From Streptomyces sp. MNU76 (GTDB lineage: Bacteria; Actinomycetota; Actinomycetes; Streptomycetales; Streptomycetaceae), in contig NZ_JAJKLK010000019.1 of NCBI RefSeq assembly GCF_020982545.1, positions 1,364,001 to 1,428,000 of the forward strand: a DNA stretch of 64,000 nucleotides. Reading direction: 5' to 3'. The translations under genes were made by a program, and so were the position numbers. Shown piece by piece: positions 35,559 to 44,339 of the stretch (positions are counted from its first letter, which is position 1; the number at the start of each line of letters is the position of its first letter). The notes below the pieces were generated by a model. It worked only from the letters and a program-made list of their open reading frames with translations, had not been told where the DNA came from and did no database searches.

Positions 35559-36410
35559 GTGTCCATGCCTCCATCGCCCCAGCCGCCCTACGGTCAGCAG
35601 CAGCCGCCCCAGGGGCCGTACGGCCAGCAGCCGTACCCGCCGCAACAGCCGCCCCAGCCGTACGGTCAGCACCCGCACGTGCCGCAGCAGTACCCGCAGC
35701 AGCAGTACCCGCAGCAGCCCCAGCCGTACGGCGCGCCCCAGCCCGGCGGGTGGCAGCCCACGCCGCCGCCGAAGAGCCGCACGGGACTCGTCCTCGGGAT
35801 CGTCGGCGGGGTCGTGGGCCTCGTGGTGCTCGGGACCGTGGGGCTGTGGGTCGTGGGGACGCAGAGCACCAGCGGTTTCCCGGAGGCCGAGTACAAGCTG
35901 GCCCTGCCCGAGACCGTGCTCGACGGTGAGTACAAGCTGGCCCAGGACCTCTCCGGCACCGAGGGGCGGAAGGTGGAGGACGAGGCGGAGGGAGCCTGGG
36001 ACGCCCGTGACGTCACGGCCGCCGTCGCGCAGTACGCACCCCGGAAGGACGGGGCCCAGGGCGCCCTGATCGTCTCGGGCATGTACGGCCGGTTCAAGAA
36101 CACCGACGCCGCACGCGACAACATGCTGAAGGGCGCGGCCGGCGTCAGCTCGATCAAGGTGGTCGTGCCGCCCGAGGACTACACCCCGGGCGACGACGGC
36201 CTCACCATCAGCTGCCAGGTCGTCACCCAGAACCAGGCCGGCAGCGAGATCACCTACCCGATGTGCGCCTGGGCCGACGGCAACACCGGGGCGTCCGTGG
36301 CCGAGCTGAGCGTCGAGAGCGTCGGGCAGGACGCCTCGGAGGTCGACGTCGAGGCCTTCGCGGAGCGCACGCTTCAGGTCCGCTCCGAACTCCGGCAGCC
36401 GATCAGCTGA
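35559..36410 (+). CDS. Membrane-anchored protein with Pro/Gln/Tyr-rich N-terminus
   Basis: 283 residues from GTG 35559 (or ATG 35565). The first ~70 residues are repeats of PYGQQ/QPYGQ/PQQYP type, predicted cytoplasmic and disordered. A single transmembrane helix follows (GLVLGIVGGVVGLVVLGTVG, about 76-100) and then a soluble external domain of about 180 residues (ending AERTLQVRSELR). This architecture is common among actinomycete envelope proteins, with no known function. It overlaps the convergent DUF3291 gene by 8 bases. Confidence 0.8.
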   Translation: MSMPPSPQPPYGQQQPPQGPYGQQPYPPQQPPQPYGQHPHVPQQYPQQQYPQQPQPYGAPQPGGWQPTPPPKSRTGLVLGIVGGVVGLVVLGTVGLWVVGTQSTSGFPEAEYKLALPETVLDGEYKLAQDLSGTEGRKVEDEAEGAWDARDVTAAVAQYAPRKDGAQGALIVSGMYGRFKNTDAARDNMLKGAAGVSSIKVVVPPEDYTPGDDGLTISCQVVTQNQAGSEITYPMCAWADGNTGASVAELSVESVGQDASEVDVEAFAERTLQVRSELRQPIS

Positions 36411-36918
36411 GCACCGCGTCGGGCTGCGCCGGCTCCGTCGGTCCTGTCGGCTCCGCCGGTCCCGCCGGTCCCGCCGGGAACGAGGTGCGCAGGGTGAACG
36501 CGTACGGCGTCGGGCCGTGGGCGCGGAGGTGGAGGATCCGTTCCTCCGCCTCGGCCACGGTGGGGTGGTGACCGGCCGGGACCCACCACAGGGCGCTCGC
36601 CGCCTCGCTCAGCCGCTCGAACCACTCCCGCCTGCGGGCCAGCAGCTCCCGGTGCTGTCCCTGGTACATGAAGGCGGACAGGGCGTCGGTGTCCCGCCAC
36701 ACCGACATGTTGATGATCAGCCACTCGTCGCCGAGGACCGGGATGTCGGTCGCGTTGCCGGAGTCGCTCTGCAGACGCCAGACGAAGCCGGGGGAGCGGT
36801 CCGCGACCGCGTTCACCGGGTCGAGGGCGTCGACGAAGTCCTTCAACCGGGGCGAGTCCAGCGGGGCTTGGAGGCGGGCGATGTTCACCTGGGCGAGTTC
36901 GTACGCGGTGGGAGTCAT
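36403..36918 (-). CDS. DUF3291 protein with collagen-like tail
   Basis: 171 residues from ATG 36918. The core matches DUF3291 (YELAQVNIARLQAPLDSP, VNAVADRSPGFVWRLQSD, LIINMSVWRDTDALSAFMY), a dimeric ferredoxin-like fold related to antibiotic-biosynthesis monooxygenases, probably without cofactor. The last ~25 residues are GPAGPAEPTGPTEPAQ, a Gly-Pro-rich tail from tandem DNA repeats. Role unknown. The longer frame to 37035 lies in the repeat of the next intergenic gap. Confidence 0.8.
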   Translation of the reverse strand: MTPTAYELAQVNIARLQAPLDSPRLKDFVDALDPVNAVADRSPGFVWRLQSDSGNATDIPVLGDEWLIINMSVWRDTDALSAFMYQGQHRELLARRREWFERLSEAASALWWVPAGHHPTVAEAEERILHLRAHGPTPYAFTLRTSFPAGPAGPAEPTGPTEPAQPDAVLS

Positions 36919-36990
36919 GGGCGAACGGTAGGCCCGGGTGGGGCCAGGGTGACATCGCTTATCTCGGATGGTGGGAACGGTGCGTACCGT

Positions 36991-37053
36991 GCGGGCCGGT
37001 GGGGCTTCTCGCGCCCACGCGGCGGAGCCGCACATCGAAACGGCCCCGCGCCC
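36991..37053. repeat. Interspersed GC-rich repeat, copy 7 (partial)
   Basis: GGGCCGGTGGGGCTTCTCGC followed by a divergent core and CGGCCCCGCGCCCCTTA at the right. It lies directly beyond the penicillin-binding protein gene end at 37055. Confidence 0.65.
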
Positions 37054-37054
37054 C

Positions 37055-38524
37055 TTACGGGACGTCGGCAGCCTTGAGCACCGCTCGCATCACCTCCCTC
37101 GCGATCGGTGCCGCGTCGCCGCCCCCGCTGATGTCCCCGCGTACCGCCTCCGCGTCCTCCACCACCACCGCCACGGCCACCTGGGGTTCGGCCGCGTCGT
37201 CGGACTGGGCCCAGCCGATGAACCAGGCGAAGGGGGTGCCGGAGTTGCCGAGGCCGTGCTGGGCGGTGCCGGTCTTGCCGCCGACGGTGGCGTGACGGAG
37301 GGCGGCGTTGGCGCCGGTGCCGTCCTCGACGACGCCGCGCATGAGGTCGCGCAGCCGCCGCGCGGTGGTGGGGTTCATGACCTGGCGGAGCGTGTGCGTG
37401 CCCGAGCCGGCGACCGTGCGGCCGCTCGCCGTGGTGGTGCGTTCGACGAGGTACGGCGCCCGCACCGAGCCCCCGTTGGCGACGGCCGCCGTGACGAGAG
37501 CCATCTGCAGGGGCGTGGCCCGGGTGTCGTACTGGCCGATGGAGGAGAGGGCGAGCTGCGCCCGGTCCATCTCGGTCTCGAAGCTGCTGGGGGCGACCGA
37601 GAAGGGGATGCGCAGCCCGGGGTCGTTGAAGCCGAAGGCGCGGGCCGTGTCCGTCATGGCGCCGAGGCCGACGTCCACGCCCAGCTTCGCGAAGACCGTG
37701 TTGCAGGACCACTCGAAGGCATAGCGCAGCGAGGCGTTCGCGCAGCCCTCGACCTCGTTGGCGAGGGAGGTCGTGGTGCCCGGCAGGGTGTACGGGTCGG
37801 GGGAGCGGGTCGGGGCGTCGAGGTCCGTGACCACCCCGGCGTCCAGTGCGGCGGCGGCCGTCACCACCTTGAAGGTCGAGCCCGGCGGATAGGTCTGCCG
37901 CACCGCCCGGTTGAGCATCGGTCTGCTCGCGTCCCCGTTCAGCCGTGCCCACGCCTCGGCCGCCTCGGGGCCGTTGCCGGAGAGCAGTCCGGGGTCGTAG
38001 GACGGCCGGGAGACCAGCGCCAGGACGCGCCCGGTGGCCGGTTCGAGCGCGGCGACCGCGCCCCGGCGATTGCCGAGACCCAGATACGCCGCCCGCTGGG
38101 CCGCCTCCTGGATCGTGGTGACGACGGTGGCGCCGGCGTTCCGGTCGCGGGTGATGTCGTTCCACAGCGGGAGGAAGGACAGCAGCGGGTCGCTGCCGTC
38201 GAGGACGGAGTCCTGCGCGTGCTCCAGGAACGTCGTCCCGTACACCTGCGAGGCGAAGCCCGTGACCGGCGCGTACAACGGGCCGTCCCGGTACGTCCGT
38301 TCGTAGCGGAGCTGCTCCCCGGTGTCCGTCGAGCCGGTGACCGGGCGTCCCCCGACCACGATGTCCCCGCGCGGCTGGCCCCAACGGGCGATCTCCGGGC
38401 GGCGGTTGGCGGGATTGTCGTCGTAGGCCCGGGACTGCAGGACCTGCACGCGGGTGGCGTTGACGAGGAGGGCGAGCAGCAGCAGGGCGCACAGGGCGGC
38501 GGCCCGGCGGATGTACGTCGTCAT
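37055..38524 (-). CDS. Penicillin-binding transpeptidase (class B PBP)
   Basis: 489-residue D,D-transpeptidase. One N-terminal membrane anchor (about 8-25), a dimerisation domain, and the transpeptidase domain with SxxK in PPGSTFKV (Ser216), the SxN box in EWSCNTVFAK and the KTG triad in VGGKTGTAQ. All three motifs are intact. ATG 38524 overlaps the upstream ftsW/rodA-like stop in ATGA; the frame upstream of it belongs to that gene. SEDS-bPBP pairs like this one make septal or lateral peptidoglycan. In Streptomyces the pair outside the main dcw cluster is presumably accessory. Confidence 0.94.
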   Translation of the reverse strand: MTTYIRRAAALCALLLLALLVNATRVQVLQSRAYDDNPANRRPEIARWGQPRGDIVVGGRPVTGSTDTGEQLRYERTYRDGPLYAPVTGFASQVYGTTFLEHAQDSVLDGSDPLLSFLPLWNDITRDRNAGATVVTTIQEAAQRAAYLGLGNRRGAVAALEPATGRVLALVSRPSYDPGLLSGNGPEAAEAWARLNGDASRPMLNRAVRQTYPPGSTFKVVTAAAALDAGVVTDLDAPTRSPDPYTLPGTTTSLANEVEGCANASLRYAFEWSCNTVFAKLGVDVGLGAMTDTARAFGFNDPGLRIPFSVAPSSFETEMDRAQLALSSIGQYDTRATPLQMALVTAAVANGGSVRAPYLVERTTTASGRTVAGSGTHTLRQVMNPTTARRLRDLMRGVVEDGTGANAALRHATVGGKTGTAQHGLGNSGTPFAWFIGWAQSDDAAEPQVAVAVVVEDAEAVRGDISGGGDAAPIAREVMRAVLKAADVP

Positions 38525-39960
38525 GCGCTGCGGCCCTCCCGCAGGCCGTCCCGGCCCTCCGGTTCCGCGAGCGGGTCCCCCGACGGCGGCCCGGGGGCGT
38601 ACTGCCGTCGGGAGGAGTCGCTGAGCCGGATCAGCAGGGCCACGATGACCCAGTTGGTGACGACCGAGGAGCCGCCCTGGGCGAGGAAGGGCATCGCCAT
38701 GCCGGTGAGCGGGATGAGGCCGGTGACGCCGCCGGCGATGACGAAGACCTGGAGGGCGATGATCGAGGCGAGGCCGGTGGCCAGGAGCCGGCCGAAGGCG
38801 TCGCGCAGGGCCAGGCCGGCCCGGAAGCCGCGCTCCACCAGCAGGGCGTAGAGCAGGAAGATCGCGGAGAGTCCGGCCAGGCCCAGCTCCTCGCCCGCCG
38901 TGGCCAGGATGAAGTCGGACTTGGCGGCGAAGCCGATCAGGATGGAGTGGCCGAGACCGAGCCCGGTGCCGAGCAGCCCGCCGGCGGCGAACGCGAAGAG
39001 GGACTGGGCGAGTTGGTTGGCACCCTGGCCCGCCTCGATCGACGCGAACGGGTGGAGCCAGTCCTCGACGCGGCTGTGGACGTGCGGTTCCAGCCAGCCG
39101 ACGGCGACGGCGCCCACGCACGCCAGCAGCAGCCCCACTGCGATCCAGCCGGTGCGGCCCGTGGCGACGTACAGCATGATCACGAACAGGCCGAAGAACA
39201 GCAGGGAGGTGCCCAGGTCCCGTTCCAGGACCAGGACGCCGACGCTCAGCAGCCAGATGGTGACGATCGGGCCGAGGACCCGCCCGGTGGGCAGTTGGAG
39301 GCGTCTGAACCGCCAGATCTGACGTCCGGCGTACGCCAGCGCGTTGCGGTTCGCCGCGAGATAGCTGGCGAAGAACAGCGCGAGCAGCACCTTCGCGAAC
39401 TCGCTCGGCTGGAGGGAGAACCCGGCGATCCGTACCCAGATCCGGGCCCCGTTGACCGGTGGGAAGAGGATCGGCAGTGCCAGCAGCGCGAGCGCCGCCA
39501 CCACCGAGACGTACGCGTACCGCTGGAGCACCCGGTGGTCACGCAGCAGCGCCACCACCGCGATGAACAGCGCGACGCCGAGCGTCGACCAGTTCAGCTG
39601 CGCGGGCGCGGCCTGGTCGGCCGGTGTCTCCAGGTCGAGCCGGTGGATCAGCACCAGTCCCAGGCCGTTGAGGAGCACCGCGATCGGCAGCAGCAGCGGA
39701 TCGGCGTACGGCGCCCGCAGCCGGACCACCAGATGGGCCAGCAGCGCGAGCACACCGAGCCCGGCGCCGTAGTCGGCGGCGCCGGGCGGGACGGTGCCGT
39801 ATCTGGCCAGACCCACAGCGCAGTAGCCGTACACGGAGAGCAGGACGGCCACGACGGTGAGGGTGAACTCGACGCCTCGGCGCCGGAGCAGGCGTACGGC
39901 GGGCGGCGGGGACGGATCCGAGGGACCCGCCGCCAGGGTCGTTCCGGCCTTGGTGGTCAT
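38521..39960 (-). CDS. SEDS-family peptidoglycan glycosyltransferase (FtsW/RodA/SpoVE-like)
   Basis: 479 residues with about twelve hydrophobic helices. Signature regions include NGARIWVRIAGFSLQPSEFA near the middle and GMAMPFLAQGGSSVVTNW near the end, both as in RodA/FtsW. The SEDS polymerase Asp is expected in the fourth extracellular loop (VEDWLHPFASIEAG region). Forms a two-gene operon with the PBP: ATGA overlap at 38521-38524. Start ATG 39960. Confidence 0.93.
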   Translation of the reverse strand: MTTKAGTTLAAGPSDPSPPPAVRLLRRRGVEFTLTVVAVLLSVYGYCAVGLARYGTVPPGAADYGAGLGVLALLAHLVVRLRAPYADPLLLPIAVLLNGLGLVLIHRLDLETPADQAAPAQLNWSTLGVALFIAVVALLRDHRVLQRYAYVSVVAALALLALPILFPPVNGARIWVRIAGFSLQPSEFAKVLLALFFASYLAANRNALAYAGRQIWRFRRLQLPTGRVLGPIVTIWLLSVGVLVLERDLGTSLLFFGLFVIMLYVATGRTGWIAVGLLLACVGAVAVGWLEPHVHSRVEDWLHPFASIEAGQGANQLAQSLFAFAAGGLLGTGLGLGHSILIGFAAKSDFILATAGEELGLAGLSAIFLLYALLVERGFRAGLALRDAFGRLLATGLASIIALQVFVIAGGVTGLIPLTGMAMPFLAQGGSSVVTNWVIVALLIRLSDSSRRQYAPGPPSGDPLAEPEGRDGLREGRSA

Positions 39961-40032
39961 GCCCGGAACTTACCCAAAGAGAATGCCTTGCGCGTCTTGT
40001 TGCACCTTGTGCGCCTTGTTGTGCCTTGTTGC

Positions 40033-40392
40033 TCAGGCGTCGCACCAGCGTGGCGTTTTGAAGGGGGCGATGTAGCGGGCCGAGCCCCAGGCCCAGGTCC
40101 CGTCGACGAGCAGGTACCACTGCCGGTTGCCGTCCACGCTCTGGCCCTCGGTCCGGCAGTAGATCTTGACGATCTCGCCGTGGCGCGCGACCCGGATGAC
40201 CGAGCCTCCTCGGGTCGGCGCACTGCGCAGGATCAGGCCGGACCGGGCGACGACCTCGCCGTCGACGATCTGCTTGCTCGTGCGGGGGTCCTCCTGTTCG
40301 ACACCGGCGGCGGGAGTCGTGGCGGCGAACGCGAGGAGAGCGCCACCGGCAGCGGCTATACCGAACCGCATGAGCAGAATCCGCAGGGACAT
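40033..40392 (-). CDS. Secreted SH3-like small protein
   Basis: 119 residues. Signal peptide (LMRFGIAAAGGALLAFAATT with PAAG cleavage region) followed by about 90 mature residues with two Cys (IYCRTEG, PRWCDA), probably a disulfide, and an SH3-like sequence, SGLILRSAPTRGGSVIRVAR. Such proteins may bind the cell wall. It is upstream of the PBP/SEDS pair but separated by about 70 bases of TTG-rich repeats. Confidence 0.72.
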   Translation of the reverse strand: MSLRILLMRFGIAAAGGALLAFAATTPAAGVEQEDPRTSKQIVDGEVVARSGLILRSAPTRGGSVIRVARHGEIVKIYCRTEGQSVDGNRQWYLLVDGTWAWGSARYIAPFKTPRWCDA

Positions 40393-40494
40393 CTGATGTT
40401 CCTCCAGGAAAAAAGGGGGCGAGGCTGACTGTTCGCCACGGTAGGAGGAGCGCGGAGGGGGCGCCTTTCTCGATGGGCCATCAGGGCAACGCCG

Positions 40495-40545
40495 CTTCTT
40501 TCAGGGGCCCGGGGAACTGCGCGATCAACCCCCACCGACCCGCAG
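40495..40545. repeat. Interspersed GC-rich repeat, copy 8 (single form, inverted)
   Basis: CTTTCAGGGGCCCGGGGAAC leading into TGCGCGATCAACCCCCACCG. It contains the stop codon of the sensor kinase (40525-40527). Confidence 0.8.
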
Positions 40546-41802
40546 TCGCAGAACGGCCAACGCGCCCCCGTCCGAAGCGTTCTCGAATCCCAACCGCGCT
40601 CCCAACACCTCCGCCTGCCCCACGGCGATGGTCAAACCCAGGCCGTGTCCCTTGGCGGAGCCCTCGGTGCGAAACCTCTGCGGTCCCTCGGCCAGCAGAT
40701 AGTCAGGGAACCCGTCCCCGTGATCCCGCACGGTCACCACCGGCCCCTCCACGGTCAACACCACCGGAGGCGCCCCGTGTTTGTGGGCGTTGGCCACCAG
40801 GTTCCCCACCACCCGCTCCAGCCGCCGCCGGTCCGTCTCCACCCACGCGTCCTCGACGACCCGCACCTCGGTGTCGCCGCTCGTGTGCGCGGCCACCCGC
40901 TCGGCCAGCAGTCCGAGCCGGATCGCGTCCAGGTCCAGCCGCTCGCTGCCCGCGTCCAGCCGCGAGATCTCCAGCAGGTCCTCGGTCAGCGTCCGCAACG
41001 CGGCGACCCGGTCCCGCACCATCTCCGTCGGCCGCCCCGCCGGCAGCAGCTCCGCCGCCGCGTGCAGCCCGGTCAACGGCGTACGCAGCTCGTGCGCGAC
41101 ATCCGCCGTGAACCGCTGTTCGCCGAGCAGTTTCCGCTGCAGCGTGGACGCCATGGTGTCGAGCGCGGCGGCCACCGCGGCCACCTCGTCGCGGTAGCGT
41201 GCCGGGTCCGTCGTCCGGGGGTCGTCGACCCGGGCGTCCAGGTCGCCCGCGCTGATCCGCCGGGCCACCTGGGAGGTCGTGCGCAGCCGCCGGGTCACCC
41301 CGCCGACGCCCAGCGCGCCGACGGCCAGCGTCACCCCGATCGCCAGCGCCGAGGAGCCCAGGATGGCCCGGTCGAGGTTCTCGATGGTGGCCGCGCTCTG
41401 CGCGTAGTCGATCCGCACGGCGAGGGCACGGCCGTCGGCCGGCGCGGCGGCCCACATCGAGGGGACCCCGGAGACGACCCCGACCATCGTGCCGCGCCGC
41501 CCGCCCACCGCCAGCTCGCGCAGCTCCCCCGGCATGCCCCGCGGGTCGATCCCGGCATCGGGTGGTAGCCGGTTCCCTGCCTCGTACGCCTGTGCCGCCT
41601 CGTCGAGCCGGACCAGGGCCCGGGAGCGGGCGTCGCTCACCGTCCGGTTGGTGACGGAGACATGGACGAGGGCGCCGAGCAGAGCGGCCAGCCCGCAGCA
41701 CATGACCGTGATGAACGCCAGCGCCTTCCAGGTGAGCGAGGAGGCCCACCGGGGCAGGCCGAACCGTTTCCGCCCGGGTCTCGCGGGCCTCGCGGCGCTC
41801 AC
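40525..41802 (-). CDS. Sensor histidine kinase (CseC-like), no adjacent response regulator
   Basis: 425 residues. Two transmembrane helices (about 27-50 and 145-170) enclose a ~95-residue external domain, followed by HAMP, the dimerisation domain with His237 in VAHELRTPLTG, and an ATPase domain with VANAHKHGAPPV, VRDHGDGFPD and GHGLGLTIAVGQ. Start GTG 41802 overlaps the lipoprotein stop as GTGA. A longer frame to 42864 is an artefact reading the lipoprotein gene in another frame. The lipoprotein-kinase pairing recalls cseA-cseC, where a response regulator normally sits between. Confidence 0.92.
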   Translation of the reverse strand: MSAARPARPGRKRFGLPRWASSLTWKALAFITVMCCGLAALLGALVHVSVTNRTVSDARSRALVRLDEAAQAYEAGNRLPPDAGIDPRGMPGELRELAVGGRRGTMVGVVSGVPSMWAAAPADGRALAVRIDYAQSAATIENLDRAILGSSALAIGVTLAVGALGVGGVTRRLRTTSQVARRISAGDLDARVDDPRTTDPARYRDEVAAVAAALDTMASTLQRKLLGEQRFTADVAHELRTPLTGLHAAAELLPAGRPTEMVRDRVAALRTLTEDLLEISRLDAGSERLDLDAIRLGLLAERVAAHTSGDTEVRVVEDAWVETDRRRLERVVGNLVANAHKHGAPPVVLTVEGPVVTVRDHGDGFPDYLLAEGPQRFRTEGSAKGHGLGLTIAVGQAEVLGARLGFENASDGGALAVLRLRVGGG

Positions 41803-42713
41803 CCCGGCCGCACCGAGGACGAGGCGGAGGGCGCGTCGGGTGAGGGTGAGCGGGACGCGGACGCGGTGGAGGGCAGGTCGGGCGAGGGTGAGGCGGAGGG
41901 GGACGCCGACGGTGACCGGGACGGCTTCGCCGCTCCGCCCACGCGCAGGATCTCGTCCCGGGTGAGCAGCATCGCCTGCTGGTCCTCGTCCCAGGTCCAC
42001 TGGGTGCGGTACTCGTAGCCGACGATGCCCGCCGGGGAGCGGATGATCACGGTCCGGCCGGCCAGCTCGACCGCGAGCACCGCGTCGTCGCTGGCCAGCA
42101 CCTGCACCAGTCGGTCCGCCCGGAAGGTGTACATCCGCACCGCCGTCTGATTGCCGGGCAGCAGCCGGAAGCCGAGCACCATGTCGTCGCGCCCGTCGCC
42201 GGTGAGGTCCCGGTAGTAGGCCTGGAGGACGGGGCACTTGGCGCGGTCGGTCCTCCTGCCGGCGGTCGTGTCCGGCCCTGCGGCCGTGTCCTTGTCCGTG
42301 CCTGCGGTCGCGTCCGGGTCGGCCGAAGCGTCGGTGCCGCCCTTTCCGCAGTCGGCCATGCGTGCGGTCGTTCCCCCGTAGAGGGCCCCGGATCCGGCGT
42401 ACACCTCGGGGTGCGCGGCGATCTCCGCGCGGACGACGGCCAGCGGGTCCACCTGGTGGATGTCCTCGCCGGGAGCGCGGACGCCCTTGACCACCTCCGT
42501 CTCGGCCTCGCCGTAGTCGTAGGCGGGGGAGGACGCGGGCGGCTCCCCGGGCCACAGCCGGGTCGGGCCGCTCGCGGTGGGCGTCGCGCCCGCGCTCACC
42601 AGGCCCCCGGAGTCGCCACAGCCGCCCACCAGCAGGACGGCTGCCACGGCGGCGAAGGCGCCGGCGGCGACGCGCGCGCCGACGGCAGCGCGCACGGGGC
42701 GGCTGGGGGACAC
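41799..42713 (-). CDS. Putative secreted lipoprotein (CseA-like position)
   Basis: 304 residues. Signal peptide with lipobox LVGGC (Cys32). The mature protein has a Thr/Asp/Ala-rich low-complexity middle, a globular beta-containing portion (CPVLQAYYRDLTGDGRDDMVLGFRLLP) that resembles FG-GAP-type D-G-D motifs, and a Ser/Pro-rich C-terminus. It is translationally coupled to the kinase and probably modulates it from outside the membrane, as CseA does for CseC. That function is inferred from arrangement only. Confidence 0.82.
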   Translation of the reverse strand: MSPSRPVRAAVGARVAAGAFAAVAAVLLVGGCGDSGGLVSAGATPTASGPTRLWPGEPPASSPAYDYGEAETEVVKGVRAPGEDIHQVDPLAVVRAEIAAHPEVYAGSGALYGGTTARMADCGKGGTDASADPDATAGTDKDTAAGPDTTAGRRTDRAKCPVLQAYYRDLTGDGRDDMVLGFRLLPGNQTAVRMYTFRADRLVQVLASDDAVLAVELAGRTVIIRSPAGIVGYEYRTQWTWDEDQQAMLLTRDEILRVGGAAKPSRSPSASPSASPSPDLPSTASASRSPSPDAPSASSSVRPG

Positions 42714-42886
42714 GGGACTCCTGGGTGTACAGGGACGGGAGGACGGTTGTGGGGGAGGACCACTGTGGTCCCGTACACCCTAATTCGTGCGGAAGTACTT
42801 TTTCGTGACGGCTCGGTCGAGCCGGCCCGCGCTGCCCGGCACGCCGGGCCGATCGACTCGGCACGCCCCGCGGCCCGGCACATGCC

Positions 42887-43405
42887 CTACTCGGCCGACT
42901 CCTCCAGTTCCTCCAGCAGCCGGACCGTCGCCAGCCCCGTGTGCAGGTACTCCACGAACAGCTCGTTGTGCAGCGCCCACGGCGAACGGCGGGTGCGGAT
43001 CAGCCCGATCGCCTCCTCGGCGGAGTGGCCGTCGCGGATCAGCGCGTGCGCCACGACCAGACCGGCCCGGTTGTACCCGCTGTAGCAGCGGACCAGGACC
43101 CGCTTGCCGTCCTCCAACGCGTCGCACGCCGCCTGCGCCAGCCGCATCACACCCGCCAACTGCGTACCGTCCAGCGGTCCGTCCGGGATCGGCCACACAT
43201 GGTGCTCGACCCCCTCGTCGGGCCCGTGCCCCGGCAGCCGCAGCAGGGTCAGCACCAGATCGAACTCGTCGCGTACGACCGCGAATTCGACGCCCCCGGT
43301 ACCGGCCGGCCCCGCGAACGCGTGCCCGCCCATCCACAGCCCCGGCACGATCTCGCTCCACGGTTCCCGCGGAGCCGGGACATCGGGTTGCCTGCGCGTC
43401 CGCAA
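42887..43405 (-). CDS. Dual-specificity/tyrosine phosphatase-like protein
   Basis: 172 residues. The P-loop CX5R is VRCYSGYNRAGL (Cys107 to Arg113). A possible general acid lies in WPIPDGPLD (Asp75). The usual His before the Cys is replaced by Arg. Start is TTG 43405 after GGGAGGCG. It is divergent from the NERD-domain gene and upstream of the lipoprotein/kinase pair, from which it is separated by about 170 bases. The substrate is unknown. Confidence 0.8.
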   Translation of the reverse strand: MRTRRQPDVPAPREPWSEIVPGLWMGGHAFAGPAGTGGVEFAVVRDEFDLVLTLLRLPGHGPDEGVEHHVWPIPDGPLDGTQLAGVMRLAQAACDALEDGKRVLVRCYSGYNRAGLVVAHALIRDGHSAEEAIGLIRTRRSPWALHNELFVEYLHTGLATVRLLEELEESAE

Positions 43406-43516
43406 CGGCGCCTCCCGCAGGCCGTGGCCCTCGACGACGGGTCGTCACCCCAAAGGTAGCCGGGTTCTTGCCGATGGAGCACCCCGCCTGTTCCCATGGT
43501 CGTGGGGTGATGGTGC

Positions 43517-44320
43517 ATGAGCGAACTGCGCGTCATACCGACCTGGCGTCATGGACAGCGGCGCCTGTACGTGTGCCGGACCGACGGGAGGAACATCGCC
43601 TGGTACGACCGTGAGGCGGGCCGGGTGAACCTCCTCAGCGAGGAGCTGAGAGAGGACGTGCTGGACGTCCTCCGCCCCTTCGTCACCGGGCCGGTCACCG
43701 TGGGGCCGCCGCCCGTGCCGACCCCCGCCGAACTGGCCCGGCTGAGTCTCCCCCCGGACGACGACCTCGCCCCCAACCGGCCCGGCGAGGCCCTGTTGAT
43801 CGCCCTCGACCGCGCCCCCGGCCCGGCACGCCGGCTGCGCCCCGACCCGCGCCGCCGCGCCCTGGCCGCCGAGCAGACCGTCGGCGACGCGCTGGACCGG
43901 CTTGCGGGCGCCGGCTGGCACACCCTGCACTCCGTGCCACTGCCCGGCGGTGACCGCATCCACCACCTGGTCGTCGGCCCCGGGGGCGTGTTCTGCGTCC
44001 GCTCCGTCCACGCCCGCAGGCAGCGCGTCGTCGTCACCGACCCCATGGTCGCCGTGGGCCGGCACGAACCCCGGGCGCTGCTGCGCGGGCTGCGGGCCGA
44101 CGCCGACCGCGCCTCCTACGCCCTCACCGCCGAGGTCCGCCCGGTCCTCGCCCTCGCCGAACCCTCCTCGGTCGCGGTCACCACACCTCTGCGGGAGGTG
44201 CGCGTCCTGCGCGACACGGACCTGTCGGAACTCGCCCGCGCCGGCGGGGTGCTGAAGCCGGCGGACGTGGAGGGCCTGCACGCGATGGCCCGCGACCGGC
44301 GGACGTGGACGCGGGTGTAG
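43517..44320 (+). CDS. NERD-domain (nuclease-related) protein
   Basis: 267 residues. The C-terminal half shows the NERD pattern: AEQTVGDALDRLAGAGWHTLHSVPL then GGDRIHHLVVGPGGVFCVRS, the restriction-endonuclease-like core with D(I)HHLVV and the later basic residue. The N-terminal 100 residues begin with a WRHGQRRLYVCRTDG strand region of unknown type. DNA binding or repair is possible because the neighbours are LigD, Ku and UvrA-like genes, but this is inference. Confidence 0.75.
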   Translation: MSELRVIPTWRHGQRRLYVCRTDGRNIAWYDREAGRVNLLSEELREDVLDVLRPFVTGPVTVGPPPVPTPAELARLSLPPDDDLAPNRPGEALLIALDRAPGPARRLRPDPRRRALAAEQTVGDALDRLAGAGWHTLHSVPLPGGDRIHHLVVGPGGVFCVRSVHARRQRVVVTDPMVAVGRHEPRALLRGLRADADRASYALTAEVRPVLALAEPSSVAVTTPLREVRVLRDTDLSELARAGGVLKPADVEGLHAMARDRRTWTRV

Positions 44321-44339
44321 GCCGCCGGGGCGAGCCGTG

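Noticed and set aside
41803..42864. N-terminal extension of the sensor kinase frame
   Set aside because: Overlaps the lipoprotein gene in another frame; the kinase starts at GTG 41802 with the GTGA overlap and has no need for it.
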